A stretch of 64,000 bases of DNA. Source: Anaeramoeba flamelloides. Taxonomy: Eukaryota > Metamonada > Anaeramoebidae. Positions 1-10,773 of this stretch are shown here, piece after piece. The notes under the pieces were generated by a model. It did no database searches. It was not told the origin of the DNA and saw only the letters and a list, made by a program, of their open reading frames with translations. The position numbers were made by a program, and so were the translations under genes. Each line of letters begins with the position of its first letter. Positions within the stretch are counted from its first letter, which is position 1. The stretch covers positions 5,332,001-5,396,000 of the forward strand of contig JANTQA010000032.1 in the NCBI GenBank assembly GCA_027625915.1, written 5' to 3'.

Positions 1-3000
1 GAAATTGATGAAAAAAATAAAAGATCTGAGAAAATTGACAAAGAAATGGACTCAGATAAGACACTAATTAAAGAAATTGATGTTGATGTTGAAGATCAAT
101 TTTCTTTGGATCCCCAACAAGAATATCAATTATATAAAATTTTTGAAAATCCTGAACTGTTGTAAGTTTATTCTTTTCCAATAAGATCTTGTTTTTATTT
201 ATTAAAATTGAGATAATATAAACATAAAATTCACCTACTTATATCCAAATTTGCTATTTTGGAATTTTGCTTTGTTTTTATAAAATTACTATTCATATTA
301 AAATCCAAAATTTATTTATTTACATATTAACGTAACAATTGTAATTTATAAGAATATAAAAGAAAAACCTTCATAATATCCCCAGACTCTAAAAAAAAGA
401 TATAATTTGTATTTTTTTCAAAATTAATCTAATTAATATCCAAAAATTAAAAACAACAAAAAATAACACATAAACCACACAAACGATAAATTAACTGGGT
501 ATAATTGTTCTTCCAAAAGATTTAAAACCGAATCAATGAATTTCACTGACCATTAATTCAAAGAAAAAATCGAAAAATTAAATAAAAATTATATATTTTG
601 ACCCATCATGATTTGTCAAAAAACTTTTATTTACCCTTTTTTTTTTTAAAAAACATTCCAGAAATCTTTATAAATTAAAAAATTTTTTGATTAATTTAAC
701 TTTTTTTTTTTTTTTAAAAAAAATTAAAATATAATCTTTTACAATTATTATAGAAAATCAAATTCAGAAAAACCTTTAACATTTGATATAGATAAAGCGC
801 TTTTAAAAGAAAAACCATGGCATTCATTAGCAATTCCAACAGAGCCCGTACCTGAATATTACCCAACATTTGGAGAATTTTTAAGAGCGTATGAACGATG
901 GATACAAATATGTTTAAAAACTTTAAAAATCATACCACCCCACGCCTCCCAATTAGAAGATCAAGTTGGATTGAAATCAACAAAAGTAGAATAATTTTTT
1001 TTCATAGTTTTAAAATATTTAATTCTATTTCCTTTTCATTATTTTTTTTTTGGTTATTTCTTATTATTTATTTTTCTTTTTGATTTTCTTTAGGTAACTG
1101 ACAAAAAAAGTGCAATTATCCGATCAAAACAAAATTTATTTATTCATTATTGCTCATGGCATAAAAAAATTATAAAACTTAATGAAAGATTAGGTGTCCC
1201 AGTAAAAGCATCAATCACATCATTAATTGATTCTAAATTAACTGGAAAAATTCGAAATTTAGATTATTGGGAAAAAATGAATGAACAAGATCAGGTATGA
1301 TTTTTTTTTTATTTTTATTCTTTACTTTAAATTTTGATCATTTATATATAACGCTTTTTAGTACATATAAAAATTTTTTATATAAAATTTGAAAAATAAA
1401 TTATTTTGGATCAAATTTGACCAGAAAACAAAAAAATTCAGTCATTTAGGGAATATTTAACTTTAACATAGATATTTTTTGGTGTGTGATAGTCTTTGAC
1501 TTTAAATGAAAAAAATAATACTATTTCCTTTTTTTATATTATTTTTATTAGATAAAGAATTTTTATATTTAGGATCTCCACTTAACCTCCAAGATAATGT
1601 CGATTATAAATTCCACTTAATGTTGTTGAGAAAAATTAAACATAGATCAAATTAAAAAGAAATTTCTATCCTTTTGGATGGAAATAAATAAATGGAAAAA
1701 ATGAGTTGATTTTTTGTTAGCAAAAAATAATATAAAGAGGAGTTTTGGCGTGATTTATATTTCTTGAGATTTAATTTATGCTTTTATAAATGATTAAAAA
1801 AACAACAAACCAATAACTATTAATGAAACGAACCCCCCCTTTTTAATTTAATTTCAAATAATCCAAATTTATTTGCTAAAAAAGAAGGTCACAAAATCAT
1901 TGGTGAAATCACACCATCAGTAATAATATGATTGTTAATTTGTGTTTGCAAGGTTTTAAAGGAATTTATAAAGAGAGATCTTGAAAAAACTAAAACGAAA
2001 TAAAAAAACCTTTTCTTTTTTTTTTTATTATTTTGAAGGGAGGAAATTATTTTCCTCTTACACTGAAGGGTTTTCCAGAATTTAAAAGTCTGTGAAAAAT
2101 CTGAGATTTTATTCTTTTGAATTCTGGAATTAAAAAAAACTAGGCACTTGATGGTACTTCCAGAAACTCTAAAATTTATTTAAATTTTTTTATATTAGCT
2201 TTAATTTAGGCAAGATTATAACTAATAGGATAGCTTTTCTAAAAAAAATAAAAAGAAAAAAAAATTTATTTTTAAACAAAAGAAAGTAAAAGAAAAAGAA
2301 AAGCAAGAAATAAAAGAGATTTTTTTTGAAAAAAAGTAAAAACTTGATTGAAAAGTTTATTTTGCACATCCAGATTGTAGATGGGTGGTGGTTTTTTATT
2401 TTAGATATCAAAAATTTATGGATCGCCACCATAATTCATTTAAATCAAGAGGTATAAATATTTGACCAACTATAGATCAAATGAAATTTGTTACTTTAAG
2501 ATTTAAATTATAACTTTCATAGATAAGATACATCTATAAAGTGCTGATTTTTAAAGAATAAGAATTCGTTTGCCAAAATTTTCTTTTTGTTCGTTTGCTT
2601 TTTTCATGCTTTTTATTTTTGTTTTTTGCATGCTTCCTAAATCTTGTTTTTGTAACATTTCAGTAACAGAAATCGACTCGGCAGCATTCATTAGTCAAGT
2701 TCCAACTAGACAAATTGTACGAAAAGGCCGATCTGGTTCAGTTTAATTCAGTTGGTTTCAAATCGATTCAGTTACATAAGCCGAGTTCAATTTGTTTAAG
2801 ATCTCAACAGAACCAGTTCATTTTGTTGAAGATATAATCATGAACAAGTTTACCAATTCTTATCATCATTTTTTATCCCTTTTACCTTCTCCAAACACTA
2901 AAAAAAAAAAAAAAAGTATAAACCAAAGGAACCAAAGGAACCAAAGGAAACAAAGGAACCAAAGGAAACAAAGGAACTTAAATAAATGAAATTTGAAAAT

Positions 3001-6000
3001 TTTAAAAAGTCTTAAAATACAAAAAATATTATTATTATTTTTTTTATTACTATTAATATTGAAGATGCGTAAATCACACCCTAGATGTACTTTTACTTAA
3101 ATTCCATTTCCAAATATATTAAGCGTAAAATCAAAGATTTCACAATTTTTAATTAATGAAAAGAATTTTGAAACTGTAATGGTTTCAAATTTGTTCATTA
3201 AGTTTTATTTTGTTTAATAAGCCTTGTTTCTGCCAAGGATTCCCAAAAAAATTTTCAAATATAAATTATTTTTGATAAATGACCTTTAAAAAATAAATAA
3301 GAAACAAGTAGAATGATATACATCAGAGAATAGTAGATATCCATATGAAATAAATCTAATCAATCAATATATTTTCTTAAAAATTGAAAAACTAAAATTC
3401 TTAGTCAACCATTGAGAAAAACAACAAAAGTTAATTTTGATAACCTAAATTGAATAGCAAAAAAAATTCCAATTGAAATCAATATGATTTTACTACAATT
3501 ATTTTCACAGTTTAAATAACATTAGAATAACACTTTTTTACCAAGTGACTATAAATCTTGCAATAAAAAAAAATATGGAAAACAATTAAAAAAATTGAAA
3601 AAAAAAAAAGCAAAAATGAAAGTACAATGTGCAAAAATATGAAAAAATTATTTCAATTTTGTAATTTCCAAAATTAATTTTTTTTTATAATATCCTTGCA
3701 AACCCTTTAAATACATGTAATTCACTACTAACTGCACCACTCTGGCTGGAAAATGATTTATAATATGAAATATTAATCTCATCTTTTTCAGATAAGGACA
3801 TACCCATAAAAAAATGAGAAATATTTTCTATTATTTCCTTTTGCTTATATTTTATACATAAATTCCAAAATTTATTTGATTTTTTTTTATTATTACACGT
3901 TAACATTCATTTAATTATTATTTATTAAAAAAAAAAAAAAAAAAATAGGCACAAATTATTGATTTTATTGACAATTTCACATTACAAATTCAAAAAAATT
4001 TAAAATCATTTAAATCATATTCAAGAATTATATTGGGAAAATTTCATGGTGTTTTAACTGGATTTGGCCCAATTTCAAAAGGTGCCAATACATTATCATG
4101 TAAAACCTTAATGAGACATGATTTAGAACGATCATTTGAATCCCAGCGTTTTGATTGCCCACAATCAATTGGTAATAACCATGTGGAATTTTCTGTTGCG
4201 GAATACGAACTCAGAGAAAAAGTGAATTGGAATCAAATACAAACTGATGAAGGATATTTAAAACAAATTCAAAACGATGTTATTTCTTTGCAATTCTCTT
4301 CCAGACTTGATTATTTAAACGCTTGGTATCATCCAAGAGAAATTACAATAAAAGTATTTTTTTTTTTTTTTTTTTCCCATTCTTAAGCATTATTATTATC
4401 ATTATCATGATATTTATTCTTATTGTAATTTATTTATTTTTTTTTTTTTATATGGAAAATATTTATACAATTCACTTTTAAAAAAACATGTAATATTTTT
4501 TTACCCAAATAATCTTTTATTTTATAGAACAATGAACAACTAATCACAAAAGCTAAAGATGAATTAAAGCAAACAAAAAACTTAAATTTAAAATATTTAA
4601 TAACATTTTTAACGAAATTTCAATTTTTAGATGAATTTGAAAATTTTTTAAATGAAAAAAACGAAAATGAAGATCAAAGCGAAATACAAGAAGAACAAAA
4701 AATAAACAAAAAAGAAAAAGAAAAAAAGAGAACAAAGAAAAAGGAAAAGAAAAAGAAGAAACAAAAACATAAGCAAAAACAAAAAATTTATTTTGATCTT
4801 TTTTCTTCAATCATTAATAAAAATCATTTGCAGAAATTATTATTAATTTATCAAAATTATGATTCTCAAGTTATTCATGGAAAACTTTCATACTTTATTC
4901 AAAATTATATTAAAACAAAAAAAGGATTAAGAATTTTCAAAAATGTTGTTCAAGAAAATGATTTAAAACAAATATATTTTTTAACTTATGGTATTTGTTT
5001 TTTTAACAAAAAAAAATATAATATTTATACCTTAAAAAATGAAACCATCTCTTTATTAAATGATGTAAGTTTATTATTATTTTATTTATTTTGGTATTTG
5101 TTTATTTTTTAAATTATTTTTTAAAATTTATCATACTATTGTTTTTTTTTTTGTGTGTGTGTGTGGGCGTGTGGGTATTATCCTGATAACTAAATTCACA
5201 TGATTAAAAACAAAGATATTTATATAATTACTTATTACCCATTCATAGTAAAAAAGGAACCAAAATTAGACAAATTAAAATTGGTTTGTTGATTATAGAG
5301 TTGTTTTTAATTTTTTTTTAATCAGGCTCAGAAAATTTTTCCATTCAAAAAAATCAACTGTTTAAATGAAACTTTTATAACCCTTTTTGTCATAGTTATT
5401 TAAAACAAATTTATTGATATGATTTTAAATAAACTTGAATTCAAAATTTTTAACACACCAAAATTCAATTTTTGAAAAAAAATCTTATTTAATAAATTCT
5501 TGAAGAAGCACCAAATTAGAACCACAAACTAATTGAAATGCTAAAAAATAATTTATAATTTACAATTTCCGCAAAACAAAAAATAAATAATTATTAATAC
5601 CAATAAATTATCGGTGTGTTAAAAATTTTGGAGATGGGCAAAACAAAAAAATGCATTGATCAATTTGTTGAAATTCTATTAGGATTATTGATCGATCAAA
5701 TGGTTAGATACCAACAACTAAATTTATTTGAGTTCTTCTATTTAGAACAACCTGACTTTAACATAATATCAATCGTTGAAAAAATTTTGATCTAACTATA
5801 CATATAACGTAATTTGAAAAATAATGATATGAAAACAAAAAAATTAATTTTCATATTTTACAAAAATGAAAATAATTTCCAATTTTAATGAAATTGTAGT
5901 ATTGTGATTCTTTGGAATGTTTTAACGTTTTTCAAAAATTTTGAATTTTAATTTCATTTCCATAATTATTGTAATTTTCAAAAAATAAAAAAAAATAATA

Positions 6001-9000
6001 GTACTTTACTAAAAATCAAAATATATTCATGGTTTTAAATCTTGAAATTGTTTAAATCCATAAAAATTTCCCTTGATCTTTCAATCTATTTTTAATAAAC
6101 AAATTGCTCTTGTTTTTTCAATAATTAACTCAAATTGTAAATTAATTATTGAATTTTATTTCATGATCTGGTTATTGATCTGATTTTTTTTTAGTTTCAA
6201 ACCTCAAAAATACATTATTTCGTTTAAAATTCTACACATTATATAATAAAATTAGATTTTTACCAGCACCCAAACATTTGATATATTTACCGACTTATTA
6301 ATTGATTCGATTCATATTACTTTATCTTTCTTGAGGTTCAATTCTCATATTTTTTTAGAACGAAACAATTAATTCTTATTTGAAAAATATTCACTTTGCT
6401 GTATTTCTAGATTTGAAAATATCCAATATCTCAACTTTTTTTTAAATTTTTCAAGATCTATTGTTTTTTTAATTTCTTCCAAACTGACAGAGTAAAAATC
6501 AACAGTCTTTTTGTTATTTGACATGATTTATTCAGAATTGGATTTTGCAGAATTTGTTTATTAGAAAGTTAATCAAAATTGAGAAATTTTGAATTTTCAA
6601 ATATAAAAATTAAAATCTTAAAAAAAACTTTTTTTTTTGTTTCACAAATAACAATTGAAAAACAAATAAACCAAAAAGGTTTGTAACAAAGTCTACAGAG
6701 TTCGAATGAAAAAAAAATAAATTAAAAATTTATTCTAAAGTATTAAGTTTTAACAAACGTTAGTTCTTTTTTTTTTTTTTTTTTTTTTTTATTTATAATG
6801 AAGAGAAGTGATTCAACAAAATTACCTCCTATTTACCGTTAGCTTTTCTTGAGTTTTCTGTTTATTTCAAAAAGCAAAAAAAACCTAGAACACTTCACAA
6901 ATAAAATAGAAAACCTCAAAAAAACCTAGAACACTTAACAAATAAAACAGAAAACTTCAAGAAAGGAGAGAAAATCTTCAGAAAACTGCCATTAGGTTTT
7001 CCAAAATTTAAAAGAATTGAGTTAAATCCTTGATTTTACTCCATTCTTTTGAGTTCTGGAAAACATAAGCACTCCACGGCACTCCACGGCACTCCACGAC
7101 ACTCCACGACACTTGGCAGCACTTCCAGAAACTCTAAATTGCTTTTAGATTTTTTTTATCCTAGCTATAATGTAGGCAAGATTATAACTCATAGGATAGC
7201 TTTTCTTAAAAAAAATAAAAATAAAAATTTAATTTTTGGATAAAGAACAAGAAGAAGAGAAAGAAAAGCCAGAAATAAAAGAGATAAGGCTTTATTGGCA
7301 AGTGTTAAGGACCCAAGAGCTGTTAATATGTTAAAGAGAGAGTTTTGAGGTGACTAAATTTGTGACTCCTAATTCAAAGAGTAATCAGAATAACCTTTTA
7401 ATTACTGTCATTAGAAGTATTTTAAACTCAATTTAGTTTTCTGAAATAAAAGAGAGTAAAAAATATAATGCAAAAAAGTATAAACTTAATTAAAAGTTCT
7501 GTTTTGTTAACCGAGTGTTGAATGGAGTGTTAGCTGTTTCCAGTTATATTAATTATTTTCAAAAAAATTAAAATCACCACCATCATCTTCACCTAGTTTA
7601 TGTAATACCATACTTCACAGAAGTTGATAACAGTACAAGACATTGTTACCGCACTCGCTATAAATTAATCCTAGTACAAGGTAACTCTCTGCAAGAAGAA
7701 GCTAAATGGCCACCACCAATTCTCTTCTTCAATAGTTACCGACCAACTTAGAACCACACCGTTGATTTTTTTTCTTCTTTTCTACTTTTTAATTAAAAAA
7801 CTTTTAAAAAAATTCCTTTTTAGAGAAAGAAAAAAAAAAGAAAAGAAATTAGAAAAAAAAGTAAATGAGAAAATAATAAAAAAGTTAGTTCTTTTAGAAA
7901 GGATTTCTTGAAACTTTTTAATTAAAAAGTCTAAAAATAAAAACCTGAATGTGAATACTAGTTTCCTAAATTTAAATTACAAGAAGTTGACTTAATTATT
8001 ATGCCCAAATCAGAGAATATTTTACAAACTATAAACATTATGTCTTATTCAAATAAAATATATTTTTTCTTTGAAAGATATATATATTGAAAAAAAAAAT
8101 TCATTTTTTTGTATTCAATAAGACCATTTTTCAAAAAAATATTTCTATATTGTAGAAACAAAATTCAATTTGACTTTTTATTTTTTTACAAATTTTTATA
8201 ATTTGTTCTCTAAATCCAAAAGATATTTTTGTAATTTTTAAAAGAATTTAAAGAAGGAAATGAATAGAATCTTAAAAAAAAAAAATCCGTTCACAAAATA
8301 ACTTTAAAAATTGAAAATTCTTTGAGAATCCATATAAGATTTACTCTTAATAAGACAAAAAAATTTATTTTTTGATCATTCCAGAAGAAAATTTTCTTTC
8401 AGTAGAGTTCATTTATGAATTTTTTTTTTGAATATGAGCTTTTTTTCCTTCATATTCAAATTTTTAAATTTTATATCAGCATCAAAATTTGATTCATCAA
8501 AAAAATCAAGGTAACCTTGGAACGTCTGTATGAATAAATAAAACAAAATATTTTTGAACGATTCTTGAATAATTTTTATCACAATAAACAAATAAAGAAA
8601 TAAATTAAAAACTCAAAACTAAAGACTCAACTCAAAATTATAATTTTTTTTTTACTTTCATTTTTTTTCTTTCGCATTTCTTCTTTTTTTTTCTTTCTCT
8701 TTTAATGATATTATATTAAATAAATAAATATTTTTTTTTTTTTTTTTTTCATTTTTAAATGATGAATAGAAATATGGAAAAGAGCATATCGTTTTAGAAT
8801 TTATTAAGACGGTTTATTTATCCTATTATTTAAATATTCTATCTACTACCATTTTAACGACACAAAAATTTCAAAAATGCAAATCATTAAAACAATTAAT
8901 TAACAAAGAAATCCAAAAAATCTATGTAAAAACGGTAAATTTTTTAAGTGAGAATCAAAACATTATTGAAAATGATATTTTCAAAGGAATTGCCAATAGA

Positions 9001-10773
9001 TCATCTTCCGTATCATCCTTTTTTTTATTTGTATTCATTCAATTATTAAATATTAAAGGATCAGCATTATTAAATATTTTATTTTCAAAAGAAGTAGATT
9101 TGGTATTCCGAATGAGATTACTTTCAAATTCAAAATTTACACATGTACAAAATGCATCAAAAATAATTTGGAATAAAATGTTAAGCAAAGAATTTTTGCA
9201 TTATTTTTCCAAAAGTTATGCTGGAGCCACTCAAAATATAATTGACGATTTATTTTTTGATATCAATAAAAATAAAGATATTTATACAAATAAAAAAGAA
9301 AACGATGAGGATGAGGACGAGGACGAGGACGAGGACGAGGATGAGGATGAGGATGAGGATGAGGATGAGGATGAGGATGAGGATCAAGAAGATGATATTT
9401 ATGATAATGGCAGTGATAATGATTTTAATAATAATGAAGAAGAAAAATTACAAGAATACGAAAATGAAAATGAAAATGAAAATGAAAACACAGAAAAAAT
9501 TGAAAATGATATTAAAATTGAAAATGAAAATAATATTAATATAAATACAAAAGCAAATACAAAGAAAAAGAAAAAGAAAAAGAAAAAGAAAAAGAAAAAG
9601 AATATTAAAGCAAATAAAGAAAAAAGAAAAATATTAGTTGTGAAAGAAAATCTAATACCAATTCGGTCGCATATTACCTTTCTAACTACAGAATTTTGTT
9701 CTTATTTATATCAAAAATTGCCCAAACATCCCAATGTTCCCTTTAATTATAACCAAACTGTCTTATTTTCAAAAACTTTATTCATTGAAATTACAAACAA
9801 AATCTATTCCAAACAGGCCAAAAACTTATATGATCCAATGTTGATCCAATTAGCAAGATTCTTAGCAGAATATACCAACGGACTAAGAAAATTAGGAATC
9901 ATAACTTCACAATTACCCAACATAAGTAAAAAGAAAAAAAAAAAAAAATCTTTAAAAACTAAAAAAGGAATGGATTTGGTTCGGACCATTCAAAATTCTG
10001 AAAACGAAATTTCGTTAATATTACCAGAAGATATTCCAAAAATTTCATTCATGGTTACCGATATTACCAGAATTTTGGATATAATCCAATCTGCCAGAAA
10101 TGAATCTTACGAATTTAAAAAATTGATGTTTGATTGCTTAAGAAATTTTATTAAAATTCGGGACTTATATCCGTTATTTACCAATTCTAAAAGCTTTTTT
10201 GAAAGAATACTCGAATGCAGCCATCAAGATTCAGATATTGAATACAACAAAAATGTTTGGAGGACAATCTTCCAATTAATTAAATACCAAGCAGGTTTTT
10301 GTAACTTTTTGGTACAGAATGAGAAATTAGGAAATCTATTAGATGACTTCTTTGCAATTTCAACCAAGGATAAAGATAAGCGCCTGTTTTTTTCAAGCTC
10401 AAATCGTTATCATTATTTTGCAAAAATTTTGCAAATGTCAAATGTTGAAGCTAAAAAAGTAGAACAAAATAAACCCTCTGCCAGGCCATACGCTAAGGAT
10501 CCCGTGAAAAGTATGAAAAAGGATATCGAAATTATCGTTGACTATTTTATTAAAAAAAACATGCACATCAAATTAGATATGGGATCAAAGAAATTCATGA
10601 AAGGTTATCAAGGCTGGCCATTCGTTTCCATTGCTAAGATTTATCATTTAATGAATACTAATAACGTTTGTTCAAAAATGTTAAAAGAATTTAAAAAATC
10701 AAAAACCTATTCAAAAATAGTTGGGGATTTGAAAAAAATGTCCTCAGGAATAAAAAATGTTTCAAAAAAATAA
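1..10773 (+). CDS. Large helical-repeat protein, 5' end outside the window (six exons visible)
   Basis: Exons read 1-161, 754-985, 1094-1294, 3949-4353, 4528-5064 and 8770-10773. All five junctions keep frame between GT and AG, giving 1179 visible residues ending in TAA. The start lies to the left. The protein is mostly alpha-helical, with leucine/isoleucine-rich helices typical of armadillo/HEAT-like folds. A lysine/glutamate tract lies near residues 380-405, an Asp-Glu run near 690-720 and a lysine run near 775-790. Conserved-looking blocks include WIQICLKTLKIIPP and HYCSWHKKIIKLNERLG in exons 2-3, FHGVLTGFGPISKGANTL in exon 4 and the C-terminal RPYAKDPVKSMKKDIEI. I cannot assign the family. 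The ScaA scaffold of the Dictyostelium Sca1 (Ras/TORC2) complex came to mind from general resemblance, but that is a weak inference. Introns 3 and 5 are 2.65 and 3.7 kb and full of repeats. An extra small exon inside them cannot be excluded. Confidence 0.75.
162..753 (+). other. Intron 1 of the helical-repeat gene
   Basis: The donor GTAAGT follows GAACTGTT and the acceptor TTATTATAG precedes AAAATCAAATTC. The split codon TT|A restores leucine. The 592 bases between are A/T-rich with long A and T runs. I see no gene or repeat family member in them. Confidence 0.7.
2070..2129. repeat. ~60-bp palindrome, copy 1 (diverged)
   Basis: TTTTCCAGAATTTAAAAG pairs with the later TTCTTTTGAATTCTGGAA across a short AT-rich loop. 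It is followed by CTAGGCACTTGATGG, the same tail that follows other copies at about 7064 and 26594. Confidence 0.6.
2921..2977 (+). repeat. 9-base tandem repeat (AACCAAAGG)n
   Basis: About six head-to-tail copies of AACCAAAGG with occasional AAACAAAGG variants follow an A15 run. A short relative (AAGGAACACAAGGAAACC) occurs at about 56650 next to another element. Confidence 0.9.
3062..3905 (-). repeat. Dispersed repeat with decayed minus-strand reading frame, copy 1
   Basis: Similar to 21393-21695, with a shared piece at 33716-33850. The shared landmarks are AAATTACACTCTRTNTGTAC-like sequence, then AATTAATGAAAA, then a block that on the minus strand reads CIKYKQKEIIENISHFFM at 3906-3685. The second copy keeps a recognisable version of that peptide (LKYKKKEIIEKIDHF) but is broken by stops. 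I cannot name the source protein. It may be the remnant of a multi-copy gene or mobile element. A ~430-base stretch in this copy (about 3210-3640) has no counterpart in the other. Confidence 0.5.
5151..5175 (+). repeat. GT-rich simple repeat
   Basis: A T-run is followed by GTGTGTGTGTGTGGGCGTGT, a short GT microsatellite inside an intron. Confidence 0.8.
5446..5632. mobile_element. ~187-bp TIR element (MITE-like)
   Basis: The left end AAAATTTTTAACACACC is the reverse complement of the right end GGTGTGTTAAAAATTTT. The interior is A/T-rich with no ORF. A diverged relative lies at about 43535-43745, again beside a TGTCCAAA-family element. No transposase is encoded and the target-site duplication is not resolved. 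Confidence 0.6.
5620..5950 (+). mobile_element. TGTCCAAA-family non-autonomous element, copy 1 (partial)
   Basis: Shares TGATCGATCAAATGGTTAGATA and the following ~300 bases, down to GTATTGTGATTCTTTG near the right end, with copies at 43890-44250 and 62068-62590. A copy at 20590-20925 is in the opposite direction. The left end abuts the 187-bp element. Confidence 0.6.
6996..7063. repeat. ~60-bp palindrome, copy 2
   Basis: GTTTTCCAAAATTTAAAAGA pairs with TTCTTTTGAGTTCTGGAAAA around a central AATCCTTGATTT. It could form a near-complete hairpin. Confidence 0.8.
7069..7118 (+). repeat. 10-base tandem repeat (GCACTCCACG)n
   Basis: Four clear copies of GCACTCCACG/ACACTCCACG are followed by a diverged copy. 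This is an unusually GC-rich island for this window and sits directly after a palindrome copy. A loose relative (ACTCTAAGGAACTCTACAAC) lies at about 25695. Confidence 0.85.
9304..9386 (+). repeat. Asp-Glu coding microsatellite
   Basis: GATGAG/GACGAG hexamers run in frame inside exon 6 of the helical-repeat gene and encode alternating D and E. It is followed within the same exon by an AAAGAA/AAAAAG lysine tract at about 9562-9600. Strong opposite charge runs are thus 60-90 residues apart. Confidence 0.9.

Larger units (their letters stand above)
1295..3948 (+). other. 2.65-kb intron 3 of the helical-repeat gene, repeat-rich
   Basis: The donor GTATGA follows GAACAAGATCAG and the acceptor is T17-rich upstream of AATAG at 3946-3948. 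Both flanking exons are phase 0. Inside are a copy of the ~60-bp palindrome (2070-2129), a tail shared with 7130-7310 (2160-2440), a 9-base tandem array (2921-2977) and a dispersed repeat that contains a decayed reading frame on the minus strand (3062-3905). Confidence 0.65.
6830..7330 (+). repeat. Composite repeat carrying the ~60-bp palindrome and a shared tail
   Basis: Begins with GTTAGCTTTTCTTGAGTTTT, carries two CCTAGAACACTT motifs, then the palindrome (6996-7063), the 10-base tandem (7069-7118) and a tail (GTAGGCAAGATTATAACTCA) that also occurs at 2200-2230. Parts recur at 21855-22000, 26290-26640 and 61440-62040. It may be a larger decayed element, but no protein is recognisable. Confidence 0.5.
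5065..8769 (+). other. 3.7-kb intron 5 of the helical-repeat gene, repeat-rich
   Basis: The donor GTAAGT follows AATGAT and the acceptor GATGAATAG ends at 8769. The frame continues from LLND into KYGKEHIVLEF. The intron holds a GT-rich simple repeat (5151-5175), a TIR element (5446-5632) beside a member of the TGTCCAAA family (5620-5950), a palindrome-bearing element (about 6830-7330) and a 10-base tandem array (7069-7118). No coding exon is evident inside it. Confidence 0.65.

Noticed and set aside
9242-9544. Overlapping frame rich in Met and Arg in exon 6
   Set aside because: It is the GAGGAT repeat read in another frame.
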